From: Synechococcus sp. UW140
GTDB taxonomy: Bacteria > Cyanobacteriota > Cyanobacteriia > PCC-6307 > Cyanobiaceae
Assembly: GCA_945861595.1 (NCBI GenBank)
Contig: CAMAVE010000015.1
Location: 1 to 32,194, forward strand
Length of the DNA stretch: 32,194 nucleotides
Direction of reading: 5' to 3'
Shown: one piece after another, positions 9,902 to 20,809 of the stretch
Layout of the letters: every line of letters starts with the position of its first letter
Position numbering within the stretch: the stretch's first letter is position 1
Notes under the pieces: model-generated
What the model was told of the DNA's origin: nothing
The model's database searches: none
The model's input: only the letters and a program-made list of their open reading frames with translations
Translations under genes and position numbers: made by a program

Positions 9902-11244
9902 GGCAGTAGGGCTTGGAGCGCCGGGGCTGAAGGGTCCCTGGTCGCGGGCCCGTCGAGCCCCCGCCATTGCACCAGCCAGGCCCGCACCTGGGGATCCTGG
10001 CGGGCCAGGCGCCGCATTAGGGAGCCTGGCCGCTGCTGACCCCGGTCGGCACTGCGCAGCAGTTCCGTCGCCGTGAGGCGGCCGGTGAGTCGGGTGGTGT
10101 GAACCGCCAATGCGGCCTGGGCAAGGGCCACCGGAGCGGCGGGGGCCAGGCTGAGCCCAGCCGTGAGCGGGGCGGCCAGCAGGAGCAGTGAGCGCATCCC
10201 CCCCAGCAGCAGCTGGATGGCCACCAGTAGGGCGTTCTGGGTCGAGAGCCGACCCAGAAGCTGGCGGGCGCCGGCGCCGCCCATGGGCAGGCCATAGAGC
10301 TGGCAGAGCTGCATCACCAGGGCCGTGTCGAGGGCCAAGCCACCGGCTAGATCAAGCGGCCACAGGGGGTTGATGGCCACGCCCGTGGCCTTCAGCGCGG
10401 CGAAACGACCAATCAGCCCCTGGGCGGCATCCCGTTGCTGGCCCAGGCGCCAGCGGTGCAAGGCCTGGCTGAAGCGATCCGCAGCCCGCAGGCCGTTGAG
10501 ACCGAGAAGCAGGGGGCCGTGCTCGCGCAGCAGGTCGAGCAGCTGGCGGCGCAGGGGCTCAACCTGGGGAGCGGCCGGCTGGCTGCGCACCCGTCCATCG
10601 GCCTTCAGGCTGGCCCGCCGGGGCGCTGAAGCGACCGTGACCAGCTCCAGTTGGCGCGCCTCCGGAGGCAGGCGGCTGCGGATGCTGGCGACCAGGGCCT
10701 GGCGCTCGCCTTCGGGCCAGCAATCGATGCGGTTGAGCACCAGCAGGATCGGTTTGCCCGCCTGCAGCATCGGCTCGAGGGCCTCGAGTTCGGGGCTGCT
10801 GAGGTCACCATCGAGCACGAACAGCAGCAGATCGGCGCCCATGGCCACCCGGGCCGCCAGGCGCTGGCGGGCCCGGGCGGCAATTTCATCAATGCCGGGC
10901 GTGTCCACCAGCTCGACCCCGCCGAGGCCAGGCACGGCCACGGGCCAGGCCACCCGCTGCTGGAGCCGGGTACAGCCATGGGCCACGTCGGTGGCGAAGT
11001 GGGGGGCGCCGAGGAGCGCATTGAGCAGGCTCGATTTGCCCACGCCCACCCTGCCGAACACGGCCACCCGAAGCCGCCGATCGGCTAGGGCCCCCAGCTG
11101 GCGATCAAGCCCCACCAACTCGGGCGCCAGCACCGACTCTTCCCGGCCACTGAGCTGCAGTTCGGCCCGCCAGCGCCGCAACAGCTGGTCACAGCGCTCG
11201 ACCACGGCGGGGGGCTCCTGAACCGGCCGCGGCGTGCTCCTCAT
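9898..11244 (-). CDS. Membrane-associated GTPase (Era/YcjF-like, DUF697 type)
   Basis: A 448-residue GTP-binding protein. From the ATG at 11244 the G1 loop GRVGVGKS is at residues 64-71, the G3 motif DTPG at 114-117 and the G4 motif NRID at 171-174. The C-terminal half carries hydrophobic stretches (NPLWPLDLAGGLALDTALVM, ALLVAIQLLLGG and LLLLAAPLTAGLSLAPAA) that may anchor it in or on a membrane, as in GTPases with a DUF697-like tail. The cellular role is not known. The start is set by an ATGA overlap with the upstream DUF21 gene (11241-11244), and its end overlaps nadD the same way. Confidence 0.87.
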   Translation of the reverse strand: MRSTPRPVQEPPAVVERCDQLLRRWRAELQLSGREESVLAPELVGLDRQLGALADRRLRVAVFGRVGVGKSSLLNALLGAPHFATDVAHGCTRLQQRVAWPVAVPGLGGVELVDTPGIDEIAARARQRLAARVAMGADLLLFVLDGDLSSPELEALEPMLQAGKPILLVLNRIDCWPEGERQALVASIRSRLPPEARQLELVTVASAPRRASLKADGRVRSQPAAPQVEPLRRQLLDLLREHGPLLLGLNGLRAADRFSQALHRWRLGQQRDAAQGLIGRFAALKATGVAINPLWPLDLAGGLALDTALVMQLCQLYGLPMGGAGARQLLGRLSTQNALLVAIQLLLGGMRSLLLLAAPLTAGLSLAPAAPVALAQAALAVHTTRLTGRLTATELLRSADRGQQRPGSLMRRLARQDPQVRAWLVQWRGLDGPATRDPSAPALQALLP

Positions 11245-12284
11245 CCCCGGTCGACCACGCTGTTGGTGGCCGGGGCGGGCTCGGCTTGCTGGGACTGGGG
11301 CCGGCGCCACCAGCCCGCCAATACCGCCAGCACCACATCGGAGCCAATCACGCCGACAAAGCCGCCAAATTCATCCACCACCACCCTGGGAGTCTGGCTG
11401 CGGCGGCGGAAGGCGGTGAGCAGGCGGTCGGCCCGAATCATCTCCGGCACGAACTCCACCGGCTCACTGAACTGGGCCACGGGGGTGGGACCCAGACCCT
11501 GCACCAAGGCGGCCAAGAGGCGATCACGGCTGGCCACCCCCAGCACCTCATCCACCCCTTCCCCCAGCACCACCCACCATCCGGCGCCCGTGCCCACCAA
11601 GGTGGCCTCCAGGCTGGCCAGTTCCGCCTGGCCCGGCAGGGTCGGCGCCGAGACCCGCGGCACCATCAGGTCGCGGGCGGTGAGGTCGTTGAGTTGGAAC
11701 ACCTTGGCGATCATGGCCGCCTCATCGGCCTCGATCTGGCCGGTCTGGGAGCCGAGCCTGGCCAACAGGCGGATTTCCTCTTCGTCGGTGGTCAGTTCGT
11801 TTTCGGCGGTGATGGCGGGCATCAACCGCTCCAGCAGCAGCACCATTGGCAGCATCAGCTTCAACAGCAGGCTCACCGAGCTGGCACTGGCCAGGGCCAC
11901 GGGCAGGGCAAAGCGGCTGCCGAGGGCCTTGGGCAGGATTTCGCCGAGCAGGATCACCAGCACGGTGAGGCTGATCGAAAACAGGGCTAGGGCGATCCCC
12001 TTGACCCCCTGGTTGTGGAACACCTGGGCGGCGTAGCCGCCCAGCATGAGGCTGCCGAAAATATTGAAGGCGTTGTTGGCGATCACCAGCACCGCCAGGG
12101 CCCGGCCCATGCGGGTTTTTAGCCGTTGCAGCGTCAGGGCGCCGCGGGGGGGCTGGGGCCGCCCGACCAGTTCATGCACCCGTAGCGGGTTGACCGTGAG
12201 TAGGGCCGCCTCCACGCCTGATGAGAGGGCTGATCCCACCAGGATCATCAGCACCAGACCAGCTAAACCAAGGAACTCGTTCAT
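11241..12284 (-). CDS. DUF21/CBS-domain membrane protein (HlyC/CorC/CNNM family)
   Basis: A 347-residue integral membrane protein of the CNNM/CorC class, linked in other organisms to Mg2+ or Co2+ export. Residues 1 to about 160 contain four hydrophobic segments, including GLAGLVLMILVGSALSSGVE, IANNAFNIFGSLML and a segment ending in the DUF21 motif GEILPKALGSRFA. Residues about 190-330 contain paired CBS-type motifs (ARDLMVPRVSAPTLP; PRVVVDEFGGFVGVIGSDV). The large C-terminal CorC/HlyC transporter-associated domain seems to be missing, so this is a short version. It is the first gene of the minus-strand operon and diverges from the aminopeptidase gene over 135 bp. Confidence 0.9.
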   Translation of the reverse strand: MNEFLGLAGLVLMILVGSALSSGVEAALLTVNPLRVHELVGRPQPPRGALTLQRLKTRMGRALAVLVIANNAFNIFGSLMLGGYAAQVFHNQGVKGIALALFSISLTVLVILLGEILPKALGSRFALPVALASASSVSLLLKLMLPMVLLLERLMPAITAENELTTDEEEIRLLARLGSQTGQIEADEAAMIAKVFQLNDLTARDLMVPRVSAPTLPGQAELASLEATLVGTGAGWWVVLGEGVDEVLGVASRDRLLAALVQGLGPTPVAQFSEPVEFVPEMIRADRLLTAFRRRSQTPRVVVDEFGGFVGVIGSDVVLAVLAGWWRRPQSQQAEPAPATNSVVDRG

Positions 12285-12419
12285 GCCGAGAGATCCTCTA
12301 GCCAGGCAGTGGGTCCGTTGGTGGGAGCTGGGTTTGGCGCAGGTCCCATGGGGAAGTCGGCTGCAATCGGATTCGGTTGTGCCATCGTCGCGCTGTCCCC
12401 GCCTGTTGGACAGGACCCC

Positions 12420-13739
12420 ATGGTGATTGCCCCTGAGCTGTATGCCCAGCGCCGCGAGCGTTTCCTGGCGAAGCTAGGCGGTGCGGCGGCGGTGATTCCG
12501 GCGGCCAGTTTGGTGAGCCACCACGCCGATGTGGAGTATCCCTTCCGCCAGGCCAGCGACTTCTGGTATCTCACCGGGTTCGACGAGCCCGAGGCGGTGG
12601 CCCTGTTCCTGCCCCACCGGCCCGAGACCCCCTTCGTGCTGTTCGTGGAGCCGAAGGAGCCCTCGGCCGAGGTCTGGGCCGGCCGGCGCTGGGGCTGTGA
12701 GGGGGCCGTGGCCCAGTTCGGCGCCAGCGTCGCCCACCCCCGCGAGGAGCTGGCCAAGCGGCTGCCGGAGTACCTCAAGGGGGCCGAAGGCATCGCCTTC
12801 CGGGTGGGTCGCCATGCGGCGGTGGAGCCCCTGGTGCTGAAGGCCTGGGCTGACCAGCTCGATCGGGCCCCCCGCAGCGGCCAGGCGGCCCTGGGCCTGG
12901 TGGCGCCCTGCGGCCTGCTGCATGAACTGCGCCTGCGCAAGTCGCCCGAGGAGCTCGATCGGCTCAGGGAGGCGGCCCGCATCTCCGCCCTGGCCCATGA
13001 GTTGGCGCGGGACGTGGTGCGGCCAGGGCTCAATGAGCGCCAGGTGCAGGGCGTGATCGACCAGGTGTTTCTTGAAAACGGCGCCCGCGGACCGGCCTAC
13101 GGCTCGATCGTCGCCGGCGGCGATAACGCCTGCGTGCTGCACTACACCAGCAACACTGCCCCCCTGCGCGATGGGGACCTGCTGTTGATTGATGCGGGCT
13201 GCAGCCTCAGTGATTACTACAACGGCGACATCACCCGCACTTTTCCGATCAATGGCCGCTTCAGCGGTGAGCAGCGGGCCCTTTACGAGCTGGTGCTGGC
13301 GGCCCAGGAGGCGGCCGTGGCCGCAGTGCGGCCGGGGGCCACGGCCGAGGCCATCCACGACATCGCCGTACGCACCCTGGTGGCGGGCCTGCTGGACCTG
13401 GGCCTGCTCAGCGGCTCGATCGATGCGGTGATTGAGCAGGGGGCCTACCGGCACCTCTACATGCACCGCACCGGCCACTGGCTGGGGCTCGATGTCCACG
13501 ATGTGGGCGCCTACCGCCTGGGTGAACATCCGGTGGTGCTGGAGCCGGGCATGGTGTTGACCGTGGAGCCGGGTCTCTATGTGAGTGATCGGCTGCCCGT
13601 GCCCGAGGGCCAACCCGCCATCGAGGAGCGCTGGAAGGGTATCGGCATCCGCATCGAGGATGACGTGGCCGTCACAGCGCACGGCCACGAGGTGCTCAGT
13701 GCCACTGCCCTCAAGGCGCCGGCAGCCATGGAGCGCTAG
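12420..13739 (+). CDS. pepP: Aminopeptidase P family Xaa-Pro peptidase
   Basis: A 439-residue metallopeptidase of the M24B family that removes the N-terminal residue from X-Pro peptides. The N-terminal domain (residues about 1-175) has the AMP_N motif FRQASDFWYLTGFDEPEAV. The pita-bread catalytic domain carries all five metal ligands: Asp258 (LLIDAGC), Asp270 (NGDITRTF), His353 (HRTGHWLGLDVHD), Glu383 (TVEPGLY) and Glu413 (RIEDD). I chose the ATG at 12420, which gives the typical MVIAPELYAQRRERF beginning. A longer in-frame start at 12309 would add an unconserved Gly-rich stretch. It converges on the HAD gene across an inverted repeat. Confidence 0.95.
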   Translation: MVIAPELYAQRRERFLAKLGGAAAVIPAASLVSHHADVEYPFRQASDFWYLTGFDEPEAVALFLPHRPETPFVLFVEPKEPSAEVWAGRRWGCEGAVAQFGASVAHPREELAKRLPEYLKGAEGIAFRVGRHAAVEPLVLKAWADQLDRAPRSGQAALGLVAPCGLLHELRLRKSPEELDRLREAARISALAHELARDVVRPGLNERQVQGVIDQVFLENGARGPAYGSIVAGGDNACVLHYTSNTAPLRDGDLLLIDAGCSLSDYYNGDITRTFPINGRFSGEQRALYELVLAAQEAAVAAVRPGATAEAIHDIAVRTLVAGLLDLGLLSGSIDAVIEQGAYRHLYMHRTGHWLGLDVHDVGAYRLGEHPVVLEPGMVLTVEPGLYVSDRLPVPEGQPAIEERWKGIGIRIEDDVAVTAHGHEVLSATALKAPAAMER

Positions 13740-13793
13740 GCCAGGCCCTAAGGGTTAAGGCTCCATGGGCTCAAGCGATGAAGCCAGCAGGGC

Positions 13794-13848
13794 CTGGAGG
13801 AAAGCCCCCAGGCCCCAGGCCCCTGGCGCCCTAGGGGCTTTCCTCCAG
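13794..13848. repeat. 15-bp perfect inverted repeat between convergent pepP and HAD genes
   Basis: Arms CTGGAGGAAAGCCCC (13794-13808) and GGGGCTTTCCTCCAG (13834-13848) are perfect complements around a 25-nt, GC-rich spacer that can itself fold. The right arm encodes the last residues LEESP of the HAD protein and its TAG lies just inside. Neither strand has a T tract after the hairpin, so a classical intrinsic terminator is not shown, but its place between convergent genes suggests a bidirectional transcript end or RNA stabiliser. Confidence 0.7.
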
Positions 13849-14619
13849 CCAATCAAGCAGCAGCGCCGGCGTCAGGCTGGCCGTGTGGCTGAGCAGCCGG
13901 TCAGCCCCGGCGTCCAGGAGGCCCTGTTCATAGGCCTGGCGCGCCTCCAGGTGCTCGGCTCCGTGCAGGTGGGGTGGGGCCACGGCGAGGCTCTGCCAGC
14001 GCTGCTGGGGCTGGGCTTGGCGGGCCCGCTGCACTGTCATCACGTCGGCCACCGTGTCGCCCAGGTAGGCGATCGGCGGGGCCTCCGGCCCGAGGGGGCA
14101 GCCGGCCAGGGCCTCGGCCAGGCGCAGGAGCCCCGTGGGATCGGGTTTGTCGGGGGCATCGCCCATGGCGATCAGGGGTGGATTGGTGAGGCCGAGCCGT
14201 TGCTGCAACACGTAGCGGGCCGAGGGCGGTTCGGCGCCACTAACGAACCCCCAGGCGATGGTCTGGTCCGAGAGCGCCTCAAAAAAGGCCTGGGACACCA
14301 GCAGGGGTTCGCTGCCGATGAAGCCCCGCCAGCGGGCCGGATCACCCTCGGGGTCGCCACCGAAATAGAAGGCGCTGAACACCGCCACCAGGGCGTCGAA
14401 CGCGGGCAGGGGGCTGTGGCCGCCGCGGCGCAACAGCTCTAGGGAGGCCTCCCAGTCGTTGTTCCAGCGCCCTTCGCCCTTGAGGGCATCGATGCTGGCC
14501 GGTTCCGGGCGCCAACCGCCGTAGTGGTGCACCGTTTCGCTGAGGGCGCGCCGGTAGCTACCGGCCACATCCCGCACCACCCCATCAATGTCGAACAGCA
14601 GAATGGCGCGCGGTCTCAG
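13831..14619 (-). CDS. HAD superfamily IA hydrolase, non-AUG start
   Basis: A haloacid-dehalogenase-type phosphatase of the cyanobacterial/archaeal HAD-IA hypothetical group (TIGR01548-like). The conserved N-terminal motif LLFDIDG, with catalytic Asp10 and Asp12, is encoded upstream of the first ATG (14580), which directly follows it. Between that ATG and the in-frame TAA at 14644-14646 there is no ATG, GTG or TTG. The best start is CTG at 14617-14619, with GGGAG 7 nt upstream; ATT at 14602-14604 is an alternative. This gives 262 residues. Later motifs fit: Lys158 in DKPDPTG and Asp188 in YLGDTVADV. The substrate is unknown. Starting at 14580 would delete the nucleophile, so I reject it. Confidence 0.82.
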   Translation of the reverse strand: MRPRAILLFDIDGVVRDVAGSYRRALSETVHHYGGWRPEPASIDALKGEGRWNNDWEASLELLRRGGHSPLPAFDALVAVFSAFYFGGDPEGDPARWRGFIGSEPLLVSQAFFEALSDQTIAWGFVSGAEPPSARYVLQQRLGLTNPPLIAMGDAPDKPDPTGLLRLAEALAGCPLGPEAPPIAYLGDTVADVMTVQRARQAQPQQRWQSLAVAPPHLHGAEHLEARQAYEQGLLDAGADRLLSHTASLTPALLLDWLEESP

Positions 14620-14661
14620 GTCAGGGCTCCCGGGGCTGGTAGGTTAGTTGTTTGTCCCTAA

Positions 14662-15171
<510 letters not shown>

Positions 15172-15245
15172 ATCTTGGGCTTTGGCTGAGTTGAGCTGAG
15201 AGGCCCAAGGGTCCAGGTTTGATCCGTTCCTTGTTTCGGATCGAT

Positions 15246-15269
15246 AGCGCCCTAGAAAGGGCGCTTTTT
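15246..15269 (+). terminator. Rho-independent terminator after PSRP-3
   Basis: Perfect 8-bp stem AGCGCCCT / AGGGCGCT (15246-15253 with 15258-15265), loop AGAA, followed by TTTT (15266-15269). It lies 75 bp after the PSRP-3 stop. Confidence 0.88.
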
Positions 15270-15616
15270 AATGGGCCCCAGGTGTTGGGCTCACCAATCC
15301 CTGGGAGGGGCAGGCTGCCCTTGGGAATGGATTGGGTGATTGGCGCAACCAACGCGCGTCGGAAGGATTCTTCAGCGGCACCTCCCTGCGCCGGGGGCGC
15401 ACCCCTCCAGCGCCCCCTCCGCTGACCACAGCGTTTGACACGATCGACAAAAAAATAAGCTGACAACCCCAGTGGTCGCCAGCTTGAAAGATGATTGTTG
15501 GCCCAAAGATGCTCCCCTTGTTTGACTCTTACTCCCTTGACATAGTGGTCATTGGATTAAGGGCCATCCCTGAGTTGGTTGCCAAGAGGGGTTGGGCCGA
15601 AGCGCTTCGCTTGCCC
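15270..15616. other. Intergenic region between PSRP-3 and atp epsilon
   Basis: Apart from the minus-strand terminator at 15448-15485 no RNA gene is recognised here. A 59-codon plus-strand frame (15491-15670) begins MIVGPKMLPLFDSYS but runs antisense into the epsilon gene and uses rare codons (ATA, TTA, AGG), so I do not call it a gene. On the minus strand, near 15593-15615, GGGC-AAGCG can pair with CGCTT-CG-GCCC just after the epsilon stop, but no T tract follows. Confidence 0.5.
15448..15485 (-). terminator. Rho-independent terminator of the atp beta/epsilon operon
   Basis: On the minus strand AAGCTGGCGACC pairs with GGTTGTCAGCTT (12 bp including two G-T wobbles, 15457-15485) around a 5-nt loop, followed by a run of seven T after one A. 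It lies about 130 bp beyond the epsilon stop, so the operon has a long 3' untranslated region. Confidence 0.82.
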
Positions 15617-16033
15617 TTAAAACGCCCCAGAGGCGCCGCTGGCTTGCTTGCGGGCCCGGGCCCGGGCTAGCTCCTGCTTGGCTTTCACCTGTTCGGTGCT
15701 ATTGGGCTGGCCTTGGAAGCTGGCGGCCACCTGTTCGGCGGCGGCCAGCTCTTCGCTGGCCTTGGCTGCATCGATACGGCTGCCCAGCTCGGCGCTGTTG
15801 ACCAGAACAGTTACCTCATCGGCTTCCACTTCGGCGAAACCGCCTAGAAGGGCAATGGCCTTCCAGTCCTTGCCTTCCCGTACCCGCAGGACCCCGGTAT
15901 CGAGGGCCGCGAGGATTGAGACGTGGCCGGGAAGAATTCCCATTTGGCCAGTGGTGCTGGGCAGGATCACTTCGTCGGCAGTGCCATCGAAGACGCTCTG
16001 ATCAGGGGAGAGAACGCGCAGTGTGAGAGGCAT
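15617..16033 (-). CDS. atpC: ATP synthase F1 subunit epsilon
   Basis: The 138-residue epsilon subunit (atpE in cyanobacterial naming), which sits on gamma and inhibits ATP hydrolysis. The N-terminal beta-sandwich shows [13 protein letters not shown] and the family signature [20 protein letters not shown]. The C-terminal alpha-hairpin ([21 protein letters not shown]) is present. It starts 55 bp after the beta stop on the same strand, so the two form the usual second atp cluster. The operon terminator lies at 15448-15485. Confidence 0.97.
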   Translation of the reverse strand: MPLTLRVLSPDQSVFDGTADEVILPSTTGQMGILPGHVSILAALDTGVLRVREGKDWKAIALLGGFAEVEADEVTVLVNSAELGSRIDAAKASEELAAAEQVAASFQGQPNSTEQVKAKQELARARARKQASGASGAF

Positions 16034-16088
16034 GGGCAGCAGGGATCAGGACGCAGAAGGTGGAGCTGGGCGTTGGGTTGCGCCAAAA

Positions 16089-17621
<1,533 letters not shown>

Positions 17622-17718
17622 TTACCACTGCGCATGCGTGCCCCCTGGGATCCCCCGCCAGGGCCGGGCCTGGTCAGGACTGGCTGAGTGCCGGCTGAAG
17701 GGCGTGGTGGCTGGCCGG

Positions 17719-17734
17719 GTTCGGTCACCCGCAC
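17719..17734 (+). promoter_or_regulatory. K-box-like element upstream of groES
   Basis: GTTCGGTCACCCGCAC fits the K-box consensus GTTCGG-NNAN-CCNNAC described for cyanobacterial groE promoters, a cis element for light- and heat-responsive control independent of HrcA (consensus recalled from memory). It lies 38 bp upstream of the CIRCE element. Confidence 0.72.
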
Positions 17735-17772
17735 AGACGGCCGGTTGTGGGCCAGGCAAGGGCGGACCTAGG

Positions 17773-17799
17773 TTGGCACTCAAGACGGGAGAGTGCTAA
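17773..17799 (+). promoter_or_regulatory. CIRCE operator (HrcA-binding site) of groESL
   Basis: The arms TTGGCACTC (17773-17781) and GAGTGCTAA (17791-17799) are separated by exactly 9 nt. They match the CIRCE consensus TTAGCACTC-N9-GAGTGCTAA with one change in the left arm. CIRCE is bound by the HrcA repressor, so groESL here should be derepressed by heat. It is 54 bp before the groES ATG. Confidence 0.95.
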
Positions 17800-17853
17800 C
17801 TCGACCGTTGATTGGCGTCATTGGCGCCATGCCGTTGCTCTCGCAATCCCTCC

Positions 17854-19864
<2,011 letters not shown>

Positions 19865-19900
19865 GTCCAGGCCCCTGTCGCCGGATTGAATAGCCAGCTG

Positions 19901-19931
19901 GGTTGGGGGGTTCGCTCCCCGGCCCTTTTTT
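19901..19931 (+). terminator. Rho-independent terminator after groEL
   Basis: A 10-bp stem (GGTTGGGGGG with CTCCCCGGCC, including three G-T wobbles) closes a stable TTCG tetraloop and is followed by CTTTTTT. It lies 36 bp after the groEL stop. Confidence 0.88.
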
Positions 19932-20109
19932 GTTGGTTTGCTCCGCTTTTATCAGCCGGGCCATGGTCAGCGAGACAAAGGTCAACCGGAGGGTCAACCG
20001 GGCCAAACCCCCTAGGTTGGAGGCCATGCATGGGTCCGCAGGTTTGGAGCTGGCTGGCCTTGGCCTGCCAACCCACCGGCCCCAACCCCAGATCTTGAAC
20101 CCGCCCAGC

Positions 20110-20358
20110 ATGTCGGATGTGCTTTTTCGGTTTGAGGATTTTGTGCATGCCCATGGCGAGATCTGCGACCAGCTCCAGCGGGTCCAATCGCCTGACGAGA
20201 TCCTGGCGTTGGCGGCTGCCTACGGCTTTGAGGTCTCCAAGCAGGAATTGATTGCCTACGCCGTGTCCCTCACCGCCGAATGCTGGGTCTGGTCGGGCAA
20301 ACCCAGTCAGTGGCGCCGCTACTTCCTCCATGAGGGGCGCCGACCGGAGGCTGACTAG
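20110..20358 (+). CDS. Nif11-like small protein
   Basis: An 82-residue protein whose first 55 residues resemble the Nif11 domain: an N-terminal helix with FEDFVHAHGEICDQLQ, then SPDEILALAAAYGFEVSKQE, the typical 'Gly-Phe-x-x-Ser/Thr' turn before the last helix. In picocyanobacteria Nif11 domains often act as leaders of ribosomally made peptides (prochlorosin type). This one has no Gly-Gly cleavage site and only two cysteines, and no modification or transport gene is nearby. It may therefore be a free-standing member of unknown role. I start at the ATG at 20110; the longer frame upstream overlaps the groEL terminator. Codon use matches the neighbours. Confidence 0.75.
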   Translation: MSDVLFRFEDFVHAHGEICDQLQRVQSPDEILALAAAYGFEVSKQELIAYAVSLTAECWVWSGKPSQWRRYFLHEGRRPEAD

Positions 20359-20507
20359 CCCTTGTCCTGGCGACGCTTGATCCGGGCCTCGGGGCAGGCG
20401 AGTGGGCAGGGCCAGGGCCGTTCCTTGGAGCTGGAACGATCGATGCATTGCTGAACGTAAAGGCGGTCTTGCGTTTGGGCCGAATGGCGCTTTACGGCTA
20501 AACTGGG
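20355..20507 (-). other. Possible short coding region without a normal start codon
   Basis: On the minus strand the frame from 20507 to the TAG at 20355-20357 is open for 50 codons and reads like a real protein, with YVQQCIDRSSSKERPWPCP and LACPEARIKRRQDKG, including a Cys-x4-Cys pair. No ATG, GTG, TTG or CTG occurs in frame before the upstream TAA at 20508-20510. It could start at a rare codon, be a decayed gene, or be coincidence. It meets the Nif11-like gene tail to tail with a short overlap. Confidence 0.35.
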
Positions 20508-20524
20508 TTATTCGCAAGCCAGCC

Positions 20525-20755
20525 GTGAAGGTTACCCACCTTGAGCGGGAGCACCTGCTTTGCCTGTCCTCCGAGGAGGTCGCCCTGTTGGTTGACCTCT
20601 GCCATGCGGCCACCTTCTCGGACATGCTGCCCACGGAAAAGGAAACCCAGCGCCGGCTGAAGCGGTTCATGGGCGAGGTTCAAACCTCCCTGCATGACAC
20701 GGCCCAGCTGTTGTGGAAGGAAAAACAGCGCCGCTCCAAGCAGCGCCAGTCCTGA
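20525..20755 (+). CDS. Small conserved-looking protein, unknown function
   Basis: A 76-residue, charged, mostly helical protein beginning at GTG 20525 (MKVTHLEREHLLCLSSEEVA if GTG is read as Met). The middle reads LVDLCHAATFSDMLPTEK, followed by a basic tail (KEKQRRSKQRQS). No domain recognised, no signal peptide and no membrane segment. The frame is open further upstream, but that part is not protein-like and would be antisense to the short minus-strand frame at 20355-20507. A GC-rich hairpin follows the stop. The function is not known; the basic tail could allow nucleic-acid contact, which is only a guess. Confidence 0.6.
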   Translation: MKVTHLEREHLLCLSSEEVALLVDLCHAATFSDMLPTEKETQRRLKRFMGEVQTSLHDTAQLLWKEKQRRSKQRQS

Positions 20756-20776
20756 CGGGTGCCCAGTTCCGCCCCG

Positions 20777-20796
20777 CCCCCCGCTTTGGTGGGGGG
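20777..20796 (+). terminator. GC hairpin after the 76-residue gene
   Basis: CCCCCCGC (20777-20784) pairs with GTGGGGGG (20789-20796, one wobble) around a TTTG loop, 21 bp after the stop. The following bases are GCCTCCCTTG, so there is no proper T tract. It is a likely transcript end but a weak intrinsic terminator. Confidence 0.5.
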
Positions 20797-20809
20797 GCCT
20801 CCCTTGAGC

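Noticed and set aside
12309-12419. Upstream in-frame start for aminopeptidase P
   Set aside because: The added 37 residues are Gly-rich and unconserved, and the family N-terminus begins at the ATG at 12420.
13831-14580. HAD gene starting at ATG 14580
   Set aside because: That start deletes the catalytic DxD motif that is encoded in frame directly upstream.
15537-15565. TTGACA as a -35 promoter box
   Set aside because: No -10 hexamer is found at 16-18 bp spacing.
15491-15670. 59-codon plus-strand frame MIVGPKMLPLFDSYS...
   Set aside because: It runs antisense into the epsilon gene, uses several rare codons close together and has no sign of a domain. It is most likely chance.
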